Positions 39,160 to 47,511 of a stretch of 64,000 nucleotides of DNA are shown piece after piece; the stretch's first letter is position 1; every line of letters begins with the position of its first letter. The position numbers were made by a program, and so were the translations under genes. Origin of the DNA: Saprospiraceae bacterium (GTDB lineage Bacteria > Bacteroidota > Bacteroidia > Chitinophagales > Saprospiraceae); the NCBI GenBank assembly GCA_016714445.1, contig JADJNF010000010.1, positions 124,001 through 188,000 on the forward strand, in the 5' to 3' direction. The notes under the pieces are model-generated. The model was given only the letters and a program-made list of their open reading frames with translations, was not told where the DNA came from and searched no databases.

Positions 39160-41504
39160 AGAGAATACATTTCAATTAAATCTGAATAGTCCTCATCTGA
39201 CTCTCCATTTACGAAAACCAATTCTTTGTCTTTGTTTTTGTACAATGACACATGTACTGCGGTATCGACCAAATTTCCTGAACAGACATCCTCTGTATGA
39301 AAATTTCTAAGTGTAATTAAAGCAGCTCTTTTTTGGAAATATCCATCTGTAAAATCATTTTTAAATTTGCCTAAAACTATTCTTCTATAATTTTCGTCAA
39401 TACTTCCCATATATATCATTAATGCGGCTATAACTGGACGATTGAGATCATCATTAGAATCCAGAAATTTAGATGCATAAATTGATAATTTGGGGTCTTT
39501 TATTTTGTGCTTAGCTAGCATTAACCATAGATGATAACATTGCCAATGGTAGATGTTATATTTGATATTAGTAACAATTTCTATGATTTCATCCCAAGTT
39601 GAAACCGGAATGAGCTTTATATCAATGATTGTTATTAAGTAAACGATTTGAGATGTTATCCAAGGCCGTTCTTTTAACAACGTTGGCAACTTTTCTAAGA
39701 TATCGTTGATTTCACTTTTATATTTTTCGAATGAAACTCCACGTACTTTACTTTTTTTCAATATCGTAAGAGCTTGAAGCAAAGACCTTTCATTCTTACC
39801 CACTCCAATAGTGTCTTCATTTAAATGTTTTAGAATTAATTTAGTTGCTAAATGAAAGGCTTCATTTCTATTATTATAACTATCAGAAGAAGAAAGTGTT
39901 GATAATTTACTTCTTTCTAAGTTAAAGAAACTTTGATATTCTTCTTTAATCTCTTTTTTACCTATTTCATTCAATGGTTTCAAATTAATAATTTTTGTTT
40001 TTTGACTGTTTAATGAAAGCTTTAACTCCCGTAATTTCATTTCGATTAGTGTCAGGTATTTTCTTGCATCAAATTCATCATTACAAAATATTTTTATATC
40101 GTCCATAAACCTCAAGTATTTTGGCACTTGATGAAACATATATGAATCTACTTCATTTAAATAAAAAGTTGCTAGTAATGACGAAGCGTCATTATTCTGT
40201 GGTATACCGCTTTTGGATTGATTTGAAAATGTACATAAAACACTTCTTAGTTCCTTTACAGCATTACGATTATTTGTTGATTCACAAATTGTAAGTAATT
40301 TATCACAAAGTAAATCAGTATTTATATTGTCATAAAAATTCAAAATATCAATTTCAATAATATAATTATATTCCTTTGAATAAGTTTGAATTAGATACAT
40401 CATTTTCTTCCATTGCTCAATTCCCGGTATTATTAAGCCACCTTTTGACGAATTATTATATCTTGATGAATAGACTATCGGTAATAAGCTTTCGTCTATT
40501 TCTGTTCCTAACTTATCCACTAAAGCAGTGTAAAATAGTCTATCAGTATATGATATTAATAATGCTTTCCTTAAAGTAAACGAAGATTTAGGAAGAAAAA
40601 ATATTTCTGATTTACTTGTTACATAATTCTTTCCTAAAAAATATTCTTGGAAAAATTCAAATAAAAAATCAGTATTTCTTAAATCTACAAATGATAGAGG
40701 ATCGTGAAACCAATCATCTTGACAATCAACAATAATCCTTCTAGTTGCTTGAAGTAAATTTAGAACAACACCATTTATTTTAGCTTCCTCAATATTTATG
40801 ATTTTCTTATCTGCAATATTTCTAATGAGTTTCGATTGATTTTCAACACACAACAACTCTAATCCAAGACTAAATAATTTCCTGTTAATATCTTCAAAAG
40901 TTAGATTAATAGCGTCAACATAGTTTCCTTCTAGTTCGTCAGTAGGATGCCTCATAATGAAACCATGCAAAACAGGTTTCTGTGTAGAAATAAATCCTGA
41001 ACCGGAACAACCCTTGAGAGATTGAGGATGACTAAAATTTGAAATTGTATATCTTTTCCTTTCGGGATCATTTTTTTTAAAATCAAGTCTATGGATTTCG
41101 TCAGGCAGTGCTTTGGTTATAGACCATGAAATGCATTCATTGCTAATTTCATCTGATACTTGGATATTGGGAATTGTTGTGTCTTCTAATTTTTCAATTA
41201 GGAGTAGTACAAGATCCGTATCAAATTCTATAAATCTATCATAAATAAATTTTTTTTGAAGACGAACAAGTTTCTCAAGTTTTAGGTTTCTTTCAAGATA
41301 AAGTTCGATAAATTCTATTTCATCTATAAAAAGGTCAATGTCATTGTCGTCTTCACAAAAAGTATGCTTTGTAGTAAAGACATAATCAAATTTACTAAAT
41401 GAAGATGTTTTAATTAAGAAGCCTGAAGACGATTTTGGAACACCAGAAACTTCAGTTACAATTTTAATTGCACATTTTTTATATTGCTGAAAAACAGTAT
41501 CCAT
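39156..41504 (-). CDS. Trypsin-like protease fused to a reverse transcriptase
   Basis: 782 residues in three parts. Residues 1-215 form a trypsin-like domain: His47 in FTTKHTF, Asp95/97 in EFDTDLVLLL, and Ser167 in KGCSGSGFIS, giving a full triad. Residues about 270-490 form a reverse transcriptase: YIIEIDILNFYDNI (catalytic Asp386), SGIPQNNDASSLLATFYLNE (motif B), and YLRFMDDIKIF (FMDD, Asp468/469). Residues 490-782 are helical, in the manner of Abi/UG-type RTs. No group II intron maturase region or retron-type VTG motif is seen. The start overlaps the MBL gene by 26 bp and the stop overlaps the polymerase gene. The likely role is immune DNA synthesis controlled or triggered by proteolysis. 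Confidence 0.85.
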   Translation of the reverse strand: MDTVFQQYKKCAIKIVTEVSGVPKSSSGFLIKTSSFSKFDYVFTTKHTFCEDDNDIDLFIDEIEFIELYLERNLKLEKLVRLQKKFIYDRFIEFDTDLVLLLIEKLEDTTIPNIQVSDEISNECISWSITKALPDEIHRLDFKKNDPERKRYTISNFSHPQSLKGCSGSGFISTQKPVLHGFIMRHPTDELEGNYVDAINLTFEDINRKLFSLGLELLCVENQSKLIRNIADKKIINIEEAKINGVVLNLLQATRRIIVDCQDDWFHDPLSFVDLRNTDFLFEFFQEYFLGKNYVTSKSEIFFLPKSSFTLRKALLISYTDRLFYTALVDKLGTEIDESLLPIVYSSRYNNSSKGGLIIPGIEQWKKMMYLIQTYSKEYNYIIEIDILNFYDNINTDLLCDKLLTICESTNNRNAVKELRSVLCTFSNQSKSGIPQNNDASSLLATFYLNEVDSYMFHQVPKYLRFMDDIKIFCNDEFDARKYLTLIEMKLRELKLSLNSQKTKIINLKPLNEIGKKEIKEEYQSFFNLERSKLSTLSSSDSYNNRNEAFHLATKLILKHLNEDTIGVGKNERSLLQALTILKKSKVRGVSFEKYKSEINDILEKLPTLLKERPWITSQIVYLITIIDIKLIPVSTWDEIIEIVTNIKYNIYHWQCYHLWLMLAKHKIKDPKLSIYASKFLDSNDDLNRPVIAALMIYMGSIDENYRRIVLGKFKNDFTDGYFQKRAALITLRNFHTEDVCSGNLVDTAVHVSLYKNKDKELVFVNGESDEDYSDLIEMYSL

Positions 41505-42492
41505 AATCTTTATTATTGCTTATTAACTCAAAATTTCTATTTTCTCTTTCTATCTGCGAAATATTAAGGTTACTAATCACTTCTTCATTATTGAAATAAA
41601 AATAATGTTTGATGTTTTCGCCAATATTTTGTTTTAGGACCTTAAGAATTGTTTTCTTATTCGGTAAATAATTATTATTACCGTCAGTGCTAATTACATA
41701 ATTGTTGCATTTAATTTTTGAAAGAATATTTAAAGTAATATTTCTATGACTACCGTGATGTGGGAGCTTAAAGAATGAATAATTCAATAACTTATTCCCA
41801 TTTCGCTTCAACAAATCAGTTAAAATTTGCTCTAGCCTTATAGGCGTAATATCTGCTGTTAATAACGTTCTAAAATCCTTACTTTCAATTTCCAATACTA
41901 TACTGCTCTCATTAGGCGCAGCATTGTCGAGCTTCTTATCTGATACATATTTTTCTAATTCTTTTAAACTTTTCCCCCAATCACCGCCTGTTATTGATGA
42001 TAAATATGCTCCCTTATCATTCGAGTAACTATCAATTATTTGTTTATTAGGAGAAAGACACTTTACATTTAAATCTCCTACTTTAAAGGATTCTGATTCA
42101 TCTGTTAATAGAATATCCCATAACAAATCAAAATGACAAATTTGTTCTTCTAACTGAAAGGCTTGTTTGTAGGAAAGTCTATTGGAATTGATTGAAATTA
42201 TTTTTCCTTTAAAAAGACGAGGAGAGTTGAAATAGACTCTTTTTATAAACTCTTTTGGTTCGCCATAACGTCCTTGTTGGAGTTGTTCGAATAAGTCAAG
42301 AATACCCTTTATATGATCCGAGTCATGGTGTGTGATAATTAGATAATTTAAACTCTCATTATTTGAATGGATATGATCTAATTCACGAAACAAAAATGTG
42401 GTGTCATCTCCTCCATCTATAAGCATATGTTGTCCTTCGCTACTTACCAGTATTGAATCACCTTTACCCGCTTTTAAAAATTTAATTTCCAT
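41479..42492 (-). CDS. Metallo-beta-lactamase-fold hydrolase (ComEC/Rec2-like)
   Basis: 337 residues. MEIKFLKAGKGDSILVSSEG and MLIDGGDD open the fold, the metal motif is LIITHHDSDHIKG, and LLTADITP and LPHHGSHRNIT complete the ComEC-like set. ComEC-type MBL proteins degrade nucleic acids or nucleotides. An MBL protein paired with a trypsin-like protease also occurs in type I AVAST systems, where a STAND NTPase is the third part; here the third and fourth parts are an RT and a family A polymerase. First gene of the operon, beginning about 70 bp after the palindrome at 42562-42691. Confidence 0.85.
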   Translation of the reverse strand: MEIKFLKAGKGDSILVSSEGQHMLIDGGDDTTFLFRELDHIHSNNESLNYLIITHHDSDHIKGILDLFEQLQQGRYGEPKEFIKRVYFNSPRLFKGKIISINSNRLSYKQAFQLEEQICHFDLLWDILLTDESESFKVGDLNVKCLSPNKQIIDSYSNDKGAYLSSITGGDWGKSLKELEKYVSDKKLDNAAPNESSIVLEIESKDFRTLLTADITPIRLEQILTDLLKRNGNKLLNYSFFKLPHHGSHRNITLNILSKIKCNNYVISTDGNNNYLPNKKTILKVLKQNIGENIKHYFYFNNEEVISNLNISQIERENRNFELISNNKDYGYCFSAI

Positions 42493-42561
42493 ATCTAATC
42501 AGGCTCTTTTTCTTGTTTTATCTAGTATGTTTTTGTTGTCGTGTCGTTCTCTACTCTTGCT

Positions 42562-42691
42562 GGTAATGGTTCGGGGCTTTGCGTTCGGAAGGGTTTCGGA
42601 GCACAAAACTTTCAACCAGCACTGAACTTGAATTGAAGCACAAAGCTCCAAGTTTGCACGTCACCCCGCCTGACGCAAAACCCGTGTTACC
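42562..42691 (-). repeat. attC-like palindrome between cassettes
   Basis: GGTAATGGTTCGGGGCTTTGCG (42562-42583) pairs with the complement of CGCAAAACCCGTGTTACC (42674-42691), giving ends of the form GGTAAC...GTTACC after mismatches. The middle contains GAAGCACAAAG, shared with 37555-37644. It separates the DUF6602 gene from the MBL gene. Confidence 0.55.
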
Positions 42692-42714
42692 GCCTCGTGC
42701 TTCTTTGTTGTCCA

Positions 42715-43452
42715 TTAAATACTTTTTATAGCTCTTGCATATGCTTCAATGTCCATTGCAGGAACTGTCCCCAATTTTTGTAGGTTGATAAGTAGTTTTA
42801 AGAAAAAATAAATTAGGGTTTCTTCGTTCTGACTTGTCTCCAAAGAATATGATGCTTCTTGATAAGTCAAAGTATAAGAAGCCTTTTCTAAAACACAACC
42901 TATGTCAATTTGAGAATGTTCGTCTAATGTACTTACACAATTTTGAAATCCTTCTCCAAAAGTGTCTGCCCAACCAGAAGCTAAAGTCAAAATTCCACCC
43001 ATAATTCTAAATGGTGGTTTAGGTTCTTGTATGTGTCCGCCAGCGTGAACAATTGGAGCAGATGTCCTATTAAGTAACCTAACACTTTTTATTTTTTCAG
43101 CCGCATAAAACAAATTAGCTTTATCTAATTCTTGTTTTACTTCAAAAACTGCATAAACACTTTCGGCAGGAATGTAAATTGCTCCATCTTGATTGAATAC
43201 AAATGGAGAATATTGTCTGTCGTAAATTACTAGGTCAAGCTGTTGGCTAAACCTATTGTTGCTGTCAATTACAAAAGCCTTATCAACTTCGTAGCGTCTT
43301 GGTAAATAAGTTTTTAACCAATCAATCCAATTTATTTCTGAAGCATCTCCTTTAAAAGTTGGATGAAAAATTATTTCCCGATTAGATGATAATTTTTGTA
43401 TCATCTGTTTCTGTAAGTTCAGGAATATTTGATTTAAATTTATATCTGTCAT
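42715..43452 (-). CDS. DUF6602 protein with a PD-(D/E)XK-like core, putative effector
   Basis: 245 residues from the ATG at 43452. The core YEVDKAFVIDSNNRFSQQLD, LVIYDRQYSPFVF and VYAVFEVKQELDKA gives Asp...Glu-x-Lys, which is the order of restriction-endonuclease-like nucleases. RTSAPIVHAGGH is a family-typical loop. The ATG shares a base with the stop of the upstream nucleotidyltransferase (TAATG), so the pair is coupled. By analogy with CBASS it may be the effector that destroys DNA when the partner makes a signal. DUF6602 is not an established CBASS effector to my knowledge. Confidence 0.7.
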   Translation of the reverse strand: MTDINLNQIFLNLQKQMIQKLSSNREIIFHPTFKGDASEINWIDWLKTYLPRRYEVDKAFVIDSNNRFSQQLDLVIYDRQYSPFVFNQDGAIYIPAESVYAVFEVKQELDKANLFYAAEKIKSVRLLNRTSAPIVHAGGHIQEPKPPFRIMGGILTLASGWADTFGEGFQNCVSTLDEHSQIDIGCVLEKASYTLTYQEASYSLETSQNEETLIYFFLKLLINLQKLGTVPAMDIEAYARAIKSI

Positions 43453-44207
43453 TACCAAATTATTTCTTCCCAAGTTTTTTTGCCTAATGAAGTCTTTGCT
43501 TGTAATGCAATTGCTTCTTTTTCATACTTATAAAGCATATCTGATACTTTATTATTTGTGTTTGCTGGGTCAGTTACCACATTATCTACAAACTTGTCTC
43601 TCAAATAGACAAGCACCGCCCAAAAATTGTTTGCAATGTCATTAACAGGTTTGTTATACAATGCGTCCAAAACAGTTAACTCTAAATAAATTGAAGGAAA
43701 ATCCAACCCGTAAATATGTCGCCAAATTTTAGTAAGTAAGATTTCATTTGCTCTGTTTGAGTTCTTGACTGCATTAATATGTAAGTCAATATTTGTCTGC
43801 ATCCAAGTGTCTTTCTTGCTGCTGTAAATACTATGGTAATTTTGAAAACCATATTGAATTTTGCCCGGAACTAAGTCAATTTTTAGATTATTGTGTGTAA
43901 TTCCAATTGAAACATTTTGTCGTCTTGTTGCCCAGCCTGCATTTTTTATAGTTGTATCAAGTTTGTCATAGATTTCCTTTAAAGTTTCTTTTGTGTCTGA
44001 TTTAAGTGAAATAAAAATGTCAAAGTCGGCAATACCTTTTAAGGCAGTTCCTTTAGCACTTGAACCTGACTGTTTAAGAGATGATAGCTGTTGTCCTGCC
44101 CAAGTTGTCAAGGTAGACTTAATATTGGTTAATCTCCAGTCGTCAATTGTAATACTGTCTGCCTTTTTGTTGGCAATTATTTTTCTAAAATATTGGTCTG
44201 ATGTCAT
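43452..44207 (-). CDS. CD-NTase-like nucleotidyltransferase (SMODS type)
   Basis: 251 residues. The polymerase-beta-like active site is clear: QSGSSAKGTALKGIADFDIF has the GS motif and Asp61-x-Asp63, and LKIDLVPGKIQYG holds the third Asp (111). The IDLVPGK form and following helical OAS1-like region match cGAS/DncV-like enzymes (CD-NTases) that make cyclic oligonucleotides in CBASS. The start at 44207 lies 24 bp from the end of a 600-bp repeat unit (44231-44828). It is coupled to the DUF6602 gene. An alternative is a MNT-type antitoxin, but those are shorter. Confidence 0.75.
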   Translation of the reverse strand: MTSDQYFRKIIANKKADSITIDDWRLTNIKSTLTTWAGQQLSSLKQSGSSAKGTALKGIADFDIFISLKSDTKETLKEIYDKLDTTIKNAGWATRRQNVSIGITHNNLKIDLVPGKIQYGFQNYHSIYSSKKDTWMQTNIDLHINAVKNSNRANEILLTKIWRHIYGLDFPSIYLELTVLDALYNKPVNDIANNFWAVLVYLRDKFVDNVVTDPANTNNKVSDMLYKYEKEAIALQAKTSLGKKTWEEIIW

Positions 44208-44230
44208 ACGGTCTCTCTTTTTAGCATTGG

Positions 44231-44828
44231 CGGTAACTATACAAATAAGCGAAACTCATATTGACCTGCAACACTCATAACTCCTTGATTTTCTGCTCAT
44301 ATTAAAAATATATTTATACGAAAGTTTGTTAATATCTATGTTTTTAAAAAACCGTGTACAAACGTATCATAAACATTTGTACACCTTTATCTATTTTTAT
44401 TGATCACTCTATATCTCCACAAACTCCAGATCAAAATAATACCATCCTGCCGTCCACTGCTGAAAACAGAACATTGTTTTGATAAAAAATCCAACTCAAC
44501 TTAAAGGTGCTTACACGTCGTGAGACAAAATCATTTTCTTCAAAGCGCTATACTTCCTGTATCGAAAGCTTATAGTATCGTAGCACATCATCTCCTTAAA
44601 TGCAAGACAAATATAAAACAATATATTTATCCCGGTAATAAAAGTAATATTAAAATTTTAGGATATAGTTTTATACATGGATGTAGATTCCGGACAAAGC
44701 CATAGACTGCTTCGATTCCTGGTAGTTGATACTTTGAGACAGGGTAAAAATAGCGGAAGATATTGGGGAGCAATCTCTGTCGGCTTGGGTGGTGGGGATG
44801 GATACTCGATTAGCGGCAGTTTTTTATT
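44231..44828 (-). repeat. 600-bp repeat unit, copy 1 of 4
   Basis: Nearly identical to 47957-48552 and clearly related to 53655-54004 (partial) and 55694-56283. On the minus strand it runs from GCCGCTAATCGAG to TTTCGCTTATTTGTATAGTTAC and ends 24-60 bp before a start codon in three of four cases. It contains an inverted repeat GTGTACAAA...TTTGTACAC (about 44350-44382) and a conserved 26-codon frame (44518-44598). Confidence 0.85.
44518..44598 (-). other. Conserved 26-codon micro-frame inside repeat copy 1
   Basis: On the minus strand ATGATGTGCTACGATACT opens a frame reading MMCYDTISFRYRKYSALKKM, then ILSHDV and a stop. The same frame is kept without indels in all four repeat copies, ending SPDV in the other three. 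AAGGAG precedes the ATG directly. It may be a small peptide or a coincidence of a conserved RNA. Confidence 0.35.
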
Positions 44829-44885
44829 CTTTTTATTTTCCTTTTGGGTTCTGAAATATAGTTAAGAACGGTTTCAACGCACTTG

Positions 44886-45071
44886 TTATGGCTTCGTTAT
44901 TAACTCTTTTTTCGTTTTTGATGGTTTAGATTTTGGGTGTGGGACACTCAGTTTTTCACCTGTGACTTTATAATGAGCAATGGCTTTTGATATAAGTTCT
45001 TTGTCCGCTTTTGTTAATTTTACTGGTTCGACTACAAAATCAACTCCTTCTGGTTCTCTAATAATATCCAT
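44886..45071 (-). CDS. Small partner protein of a GNAT-like gene pair, copy 1
   Basis: 61 residues: MDIIREPEGVDFVVEPVKLT, then KADKELISKAIAHYKVTGEK and a Lys/Ser-rich tail. It resembles the 60-residue product at 48616-48798 (MKLAIEPKGIDLVVEPHKYT) and a remnant at about 61094-61210. It follows the larger gene of the pair by 7 bp. Size, basic tail and pairing suggest a regulator or antitoxin-like partner. The end of the gene runs into a GTTATGGCTTCG attC-like edge. Confidence 0.6.
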   Translation of the reverse strand: MDIIREPEGVDFVVEPVKLTKADKELISKAIAHYKVTGEKLSVPHPKSKPSKTKKELITKP

Positions 45072-45078
45072 TTCTAAT

Positions 45079-45606
45079 TTATTTTTGATTTAAAAAATAT
45101 CTCCTTATTAAATTAAGGGCGTCCATTGGTAAGATTACCATCCGTTGGTTTCCTAAGTGAACAGCTCCTAAACTCTGTTCGTAATGTTCATTTAGTCTTC
45201 TTTTAGAAACAAAAGCAACGGAACCTTGGTTCCCCAAATCCCAACTTACTTTACAAGCGTATGCAAATAAATTTGCTGGAATACCTTTATACAATTTAGT
45301 TTTCCCGATGTTAAATGGGGCATTTTCAATTATACTTACAAAAACATGATCTTCTTCCATTTTCAGACTTACTAAACCATGAATTATTGTGGGATTATCC
45401 CTTGTGGTCAATTTATATACTTGATGATCATTCTTCTTTAACTCAGCTTTCCAATTAAAATTCCATCCTTTAGTTTTTGTTACGGATTTTAGTTCAGAAT
45501 AAGTAACCAAAGAGATTACGGTTGGAAAACTCTCACCTGATATAGTGTTTTCAATGCTATTTGTCAATCTATCTATCCAAACATATATTGTTTTTTGTTT
45601 TGCCAT
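45079..45606 (-). CDS. GNAT-like acetyltransferase-fold protein, copy 1
   Basis: 175 residues from the ATG at 45606 (MAKQKTIYVWIDRLTNSIEN). The C-terminal half has the GNAT order: a strand and loop with ENAPFNIGKTKLYKGIPANL, a helix FAYACKVSWDLGNQGSVAFV with the Gly-x-Gly region for acetyl-CoA, and LNEHYEQSLGAVHLGNQRM with the HYxxxLG of motif B. It is about 60 percent similar by eye to the product at 48807-49334. With the small downstream gene it may form a toxin-antitoxin pair of the GNAT type, or a housekeeping-like acetyltransferase of a cassette. Its leader carries an inverted repeat (45619-45640). Confidence 0.6.
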   Translation of the reverse strand: MAKQKTIYVWIDRLTNSIENTISGESFPTVISLVTYSELKSVTKTKGWNFNWKAELKKNDHQVYKLTTRDNPTIIHGLVSLKMEEDHVFVSIIENAPFNIGKTKLYKGIPANLFAYACKVSWDLGNQGSVAFVSKRRLNEHYEQSLGAVHLGNQRMVILPMDALNLIRRYFLNQK

Positions 45607-45618
45607 TCTCACGCTTTC

Positions 45619-45654
45619 AAGACCCTATATCTCTGGTCTCCAACTGCAAAGATA
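45619..45654 (-). promoter_or_regulatory. Promoter -7 box and operator-like inverted repeat of the GNAT pair, copy 1
   Basis: On the minus strand TATCTTTG (45654-45647) fits the Bacteroidota -7 box. Between it and the start is AAGACC...GGTCTC (45619-45640 on the plus strand), an inverted repeat with a 10-base spacer. The same arrangement occurs at 49347-49382, where it is a perfect AAGACC...GGTCTT. Confidence 0.55.
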
Positions 45655-45721
45655 AGGGTTCTTGTGGGAAACGAAGATAGATTTTATTCTTCATGATTTT
45701 TTACAATAGTAAATGTTTGCT

Positions 45722-46051
45722 TTATTGTTTTATCCATTTTTGATAATTTTTAAAGTAATCGGCCTTATGATTTTCAATAATATATTCAAATGTAATATCT
45801 TCCCAATATTTCGCTTCAGTTTGTAATTTTTGAATTTTTACATTATCTAATTCTACGTTCAAATACTGGGTAATTGCCAATTGAATTTCTACTTTTAGTA
45901 AATTTAAATTTGCTTTTCTAAACTTTTCAACAAGCTTTTCCAACTTATCTCTAGTTTCTTCTTTTGAAACTGATAAGTATAATTGATAGCCTAAATAATC
46001 TAACTCTTGTTGCTTTTTAATTGAATTATTTCTTGGTGGGTATATTGGCAT
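45722..46051 (-). CDS. Small helical hypothetical protein, intact copy
   Basis: 109 residues, mostly helical: MPIYPPRNNSIKKQQELDYL, then GYQLYLSVSKEETRDKLEKL and IQKLQTEAKYWEDITFEYII. No family recognised. A near-identical copy with one missing base lies at 49450-49779. The region from 45613 to 46110 is almost the same as 49335-49840, so gene and flanks were duplicated together. Confidence 0.6.
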   Translation of the reverse strand: MPIYPPRNNSIKKQQELDYLGYQLYLSVSKEETRDKLEKLVEKFRKANLNLLKVEIQLAITQYLNVELDNVKIQKLQTEAKYWEDITFEYIIENHKADYFKNYQKWIKQ

Positions 46052-46111
46052 AATTACTTTTTTCCTAATAAGGTTGCTAATGTTTTGTCAAGGCAATTTT
46101 ACTTCTCATGA

Positions 46112-46181
46112 GCCATAACGGCTGTGCTTTTTGTGACGTGCCTGCGATAGCTGGCATGATCATCATACGGCCTGTTATGTG
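46112..46181 (-). repeat. attC-like site after the 46270 gene
   Basis: On the minus strand it reads ACATAACAGGCC...ACAGCCGTTATGG, with an inner GCCAGC/GCAGGC pairing. The ends fit the R'' (xxxTAAC) and R' (GTTAxxx) boxes of integron attC sites, and the 70-bp length is usual. It lies between the 46270-47241 gene and the 45722-46051 gene. Confidence 0.65.
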
Positions 46182-46269
46182 TGGTGATTTTATCATTTTT
46201 TCCTGTGTTAGATATATTGGTTAGTGCTGAAATATATCTTAATTTTTAATGGCAAGCTTAGTTGACATA

Positions 46270-47241
46270 TTAATTCATACGTTCACTCAATTTATTTCGA
46301 ATTGAATTTACATATTCTTTCATATCAAAACTATAATTTTCAGGAATATTGATATTATTATTTTTAAGAAAAACATGCAATGGTGATAAACTTAATTGCT
46401 TCCTTAACTTATCAATATGCTCAATGTCTTCAATTGGGTATATTTCATATCTTCCATTTATTTTTCTTCCACTAGTAAAAGCACCATATTTTTGTGGTAG
46501 GTCTTTATAAACAAGAAACTTGTCATATAACTCATAATAACGTTGCGGAGTAATTTTTTTCATTTTATATGCTTCATCATAATATGATTTTAACCACTCA
46601 CAACTATCAACTTGTTCGAAATGGTGAATTACCACTAAATCAAATCTATCCACTAATACCGATCCAAATTCTTTTTCATTAGGGTAACCATAATCTTTGA
46701 GATATTGCCTAAGCATATTTCTGGTAATTTTCAACTCTAAAACTCGAGATTGAGACGGACTTAAACACATGCTATCGTGAAATCTTATCGTATAATTATT
46801 GAGGGCTTGATCCCAATGGACTAATTCGTATAGACTAATGATTGATAATCTATTAGATGCTTCAAAAGGAAATACAAGTTCTTTCTTAGCAACTTTTAAT
46901 AAAGTCAGAGAGTCAGATTGGTTAATATATTTTTTAAAAAATTTATCTGTGAATATATGATGTCTTAAATGACATCCGTATTTTACGGCCTTTGTTAAAA
47001 GTTGAAAGCCGTTTTCTAAGTTTTCTTTTTCATATTCAAATTTTGATTTTAATAAATATACTCTAAAATCTTTTGTCTCATTTAAAATTTCAATCTCTAA
47101 AATTGAATCTGCTAAACTTTTATATTCGTTAAATTTCGATAAATATAAAGCATCTTCAAAATAATCATAACATCTCTGGCTAAATGAACACAATGGAAGG
47201 AACAATAAAATAAGTAAATTTAACTTAATTGTAGATTTCAT
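46270..47241 (-). CDS. DUF6624-like secreted protein
   Basis: 323 residues from the ATG at 47241, chosen because it gives a good signal peptide (MKSTIKLNLLILLFLPLCSF then SQR). The N-terminal half is helical with a TPR-like look (KSLADSILEIEILNETKDFR). The C-terminal half has the DUF6624 hallmarks: VVIHHFEQVDSCEWLKSYYD, then YELYDKFLVYKDLPQKYGAF with the DKxxVxxxxPQxYG segment. Function unknown. It stands alone between two attC-like sites, as a single-gene cassette should. Confidence 0.7.
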   Translation of the reverse strand: MKSTIKLNLLILLFLPLCSFSQRCYDYFEDALYLSKFNEYKSLADSILEIEILNETKDFRVYLLKSKFEYEKENLENGFQLLTKAVKYGCHLRHHIFTDKFFKKYINQSDSLTLLKVAKKELVFPFEASNRLSIISLYELVHWDQALNNYTIRFHDSMCLSPSQSRVLELKITRNMLRQYLKDYGYPNEKEFGSVLVDRFDLVVIHHFEQVDSCEWLKSYYDEAYKMKKITPQRYYELYDKFLVYKDLPQKYGAFTSGRKINGRYEIYPIEDIEHIDKLRKQLSLSPLHVFLKNNNINIPENYSFDMKEYVNSIRNKLSERMN

Positions 47242-47405
47242 AATGGGAAAATTATGCATATAATACCTTGGCATATCTTCAATTATTATGGTTGAGAATA
47301 TAAAGTTGAGTCTCTTTTGATTTTGATTTAAGGATGTTTTAGGGTTATTATATTTTCTCAAGTTTTTATTTATATTTTGAATCATATCTATTTATTCTTC
47401 ATCAC

Positions 47406-47472
47406 ATATAACGGCTGCGATTTGTGACGGATGAGCGATAGCGTAATCTGTTCATCAAATCGCTTGTTATAT
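47406..47472 (-). repeat. attC-like site after the 47512 gene
   Basis: The best example in the window. On the minus strand: ATATAAC, AAGCGATTTG, spacer, CAAATCGC, AGCC, GTTATAT. The eight-base L''/L' arms (GCGATTTG/CAAATCGC) and the seven-base outer boxes pair perfectly, with the usual unpaired spacer AGCC/AA asymmetry. Confidence 0.8.
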
Positions 47473-47511
47473 CTTGTTGTTCAATTAAATTATTTTTTTA
47501 TGCTTATTTTA

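Noticed and set aside
39156..41504. Retron or group II intron reverse transcriptase
   Set aside because: No NAXXH/VTG retron motifs, no msr-msd-like inverted sequence was identified next to the gene, and no maturase or intron domain V structure; the protease fusion and polymerase partner point to a defence-type RT.
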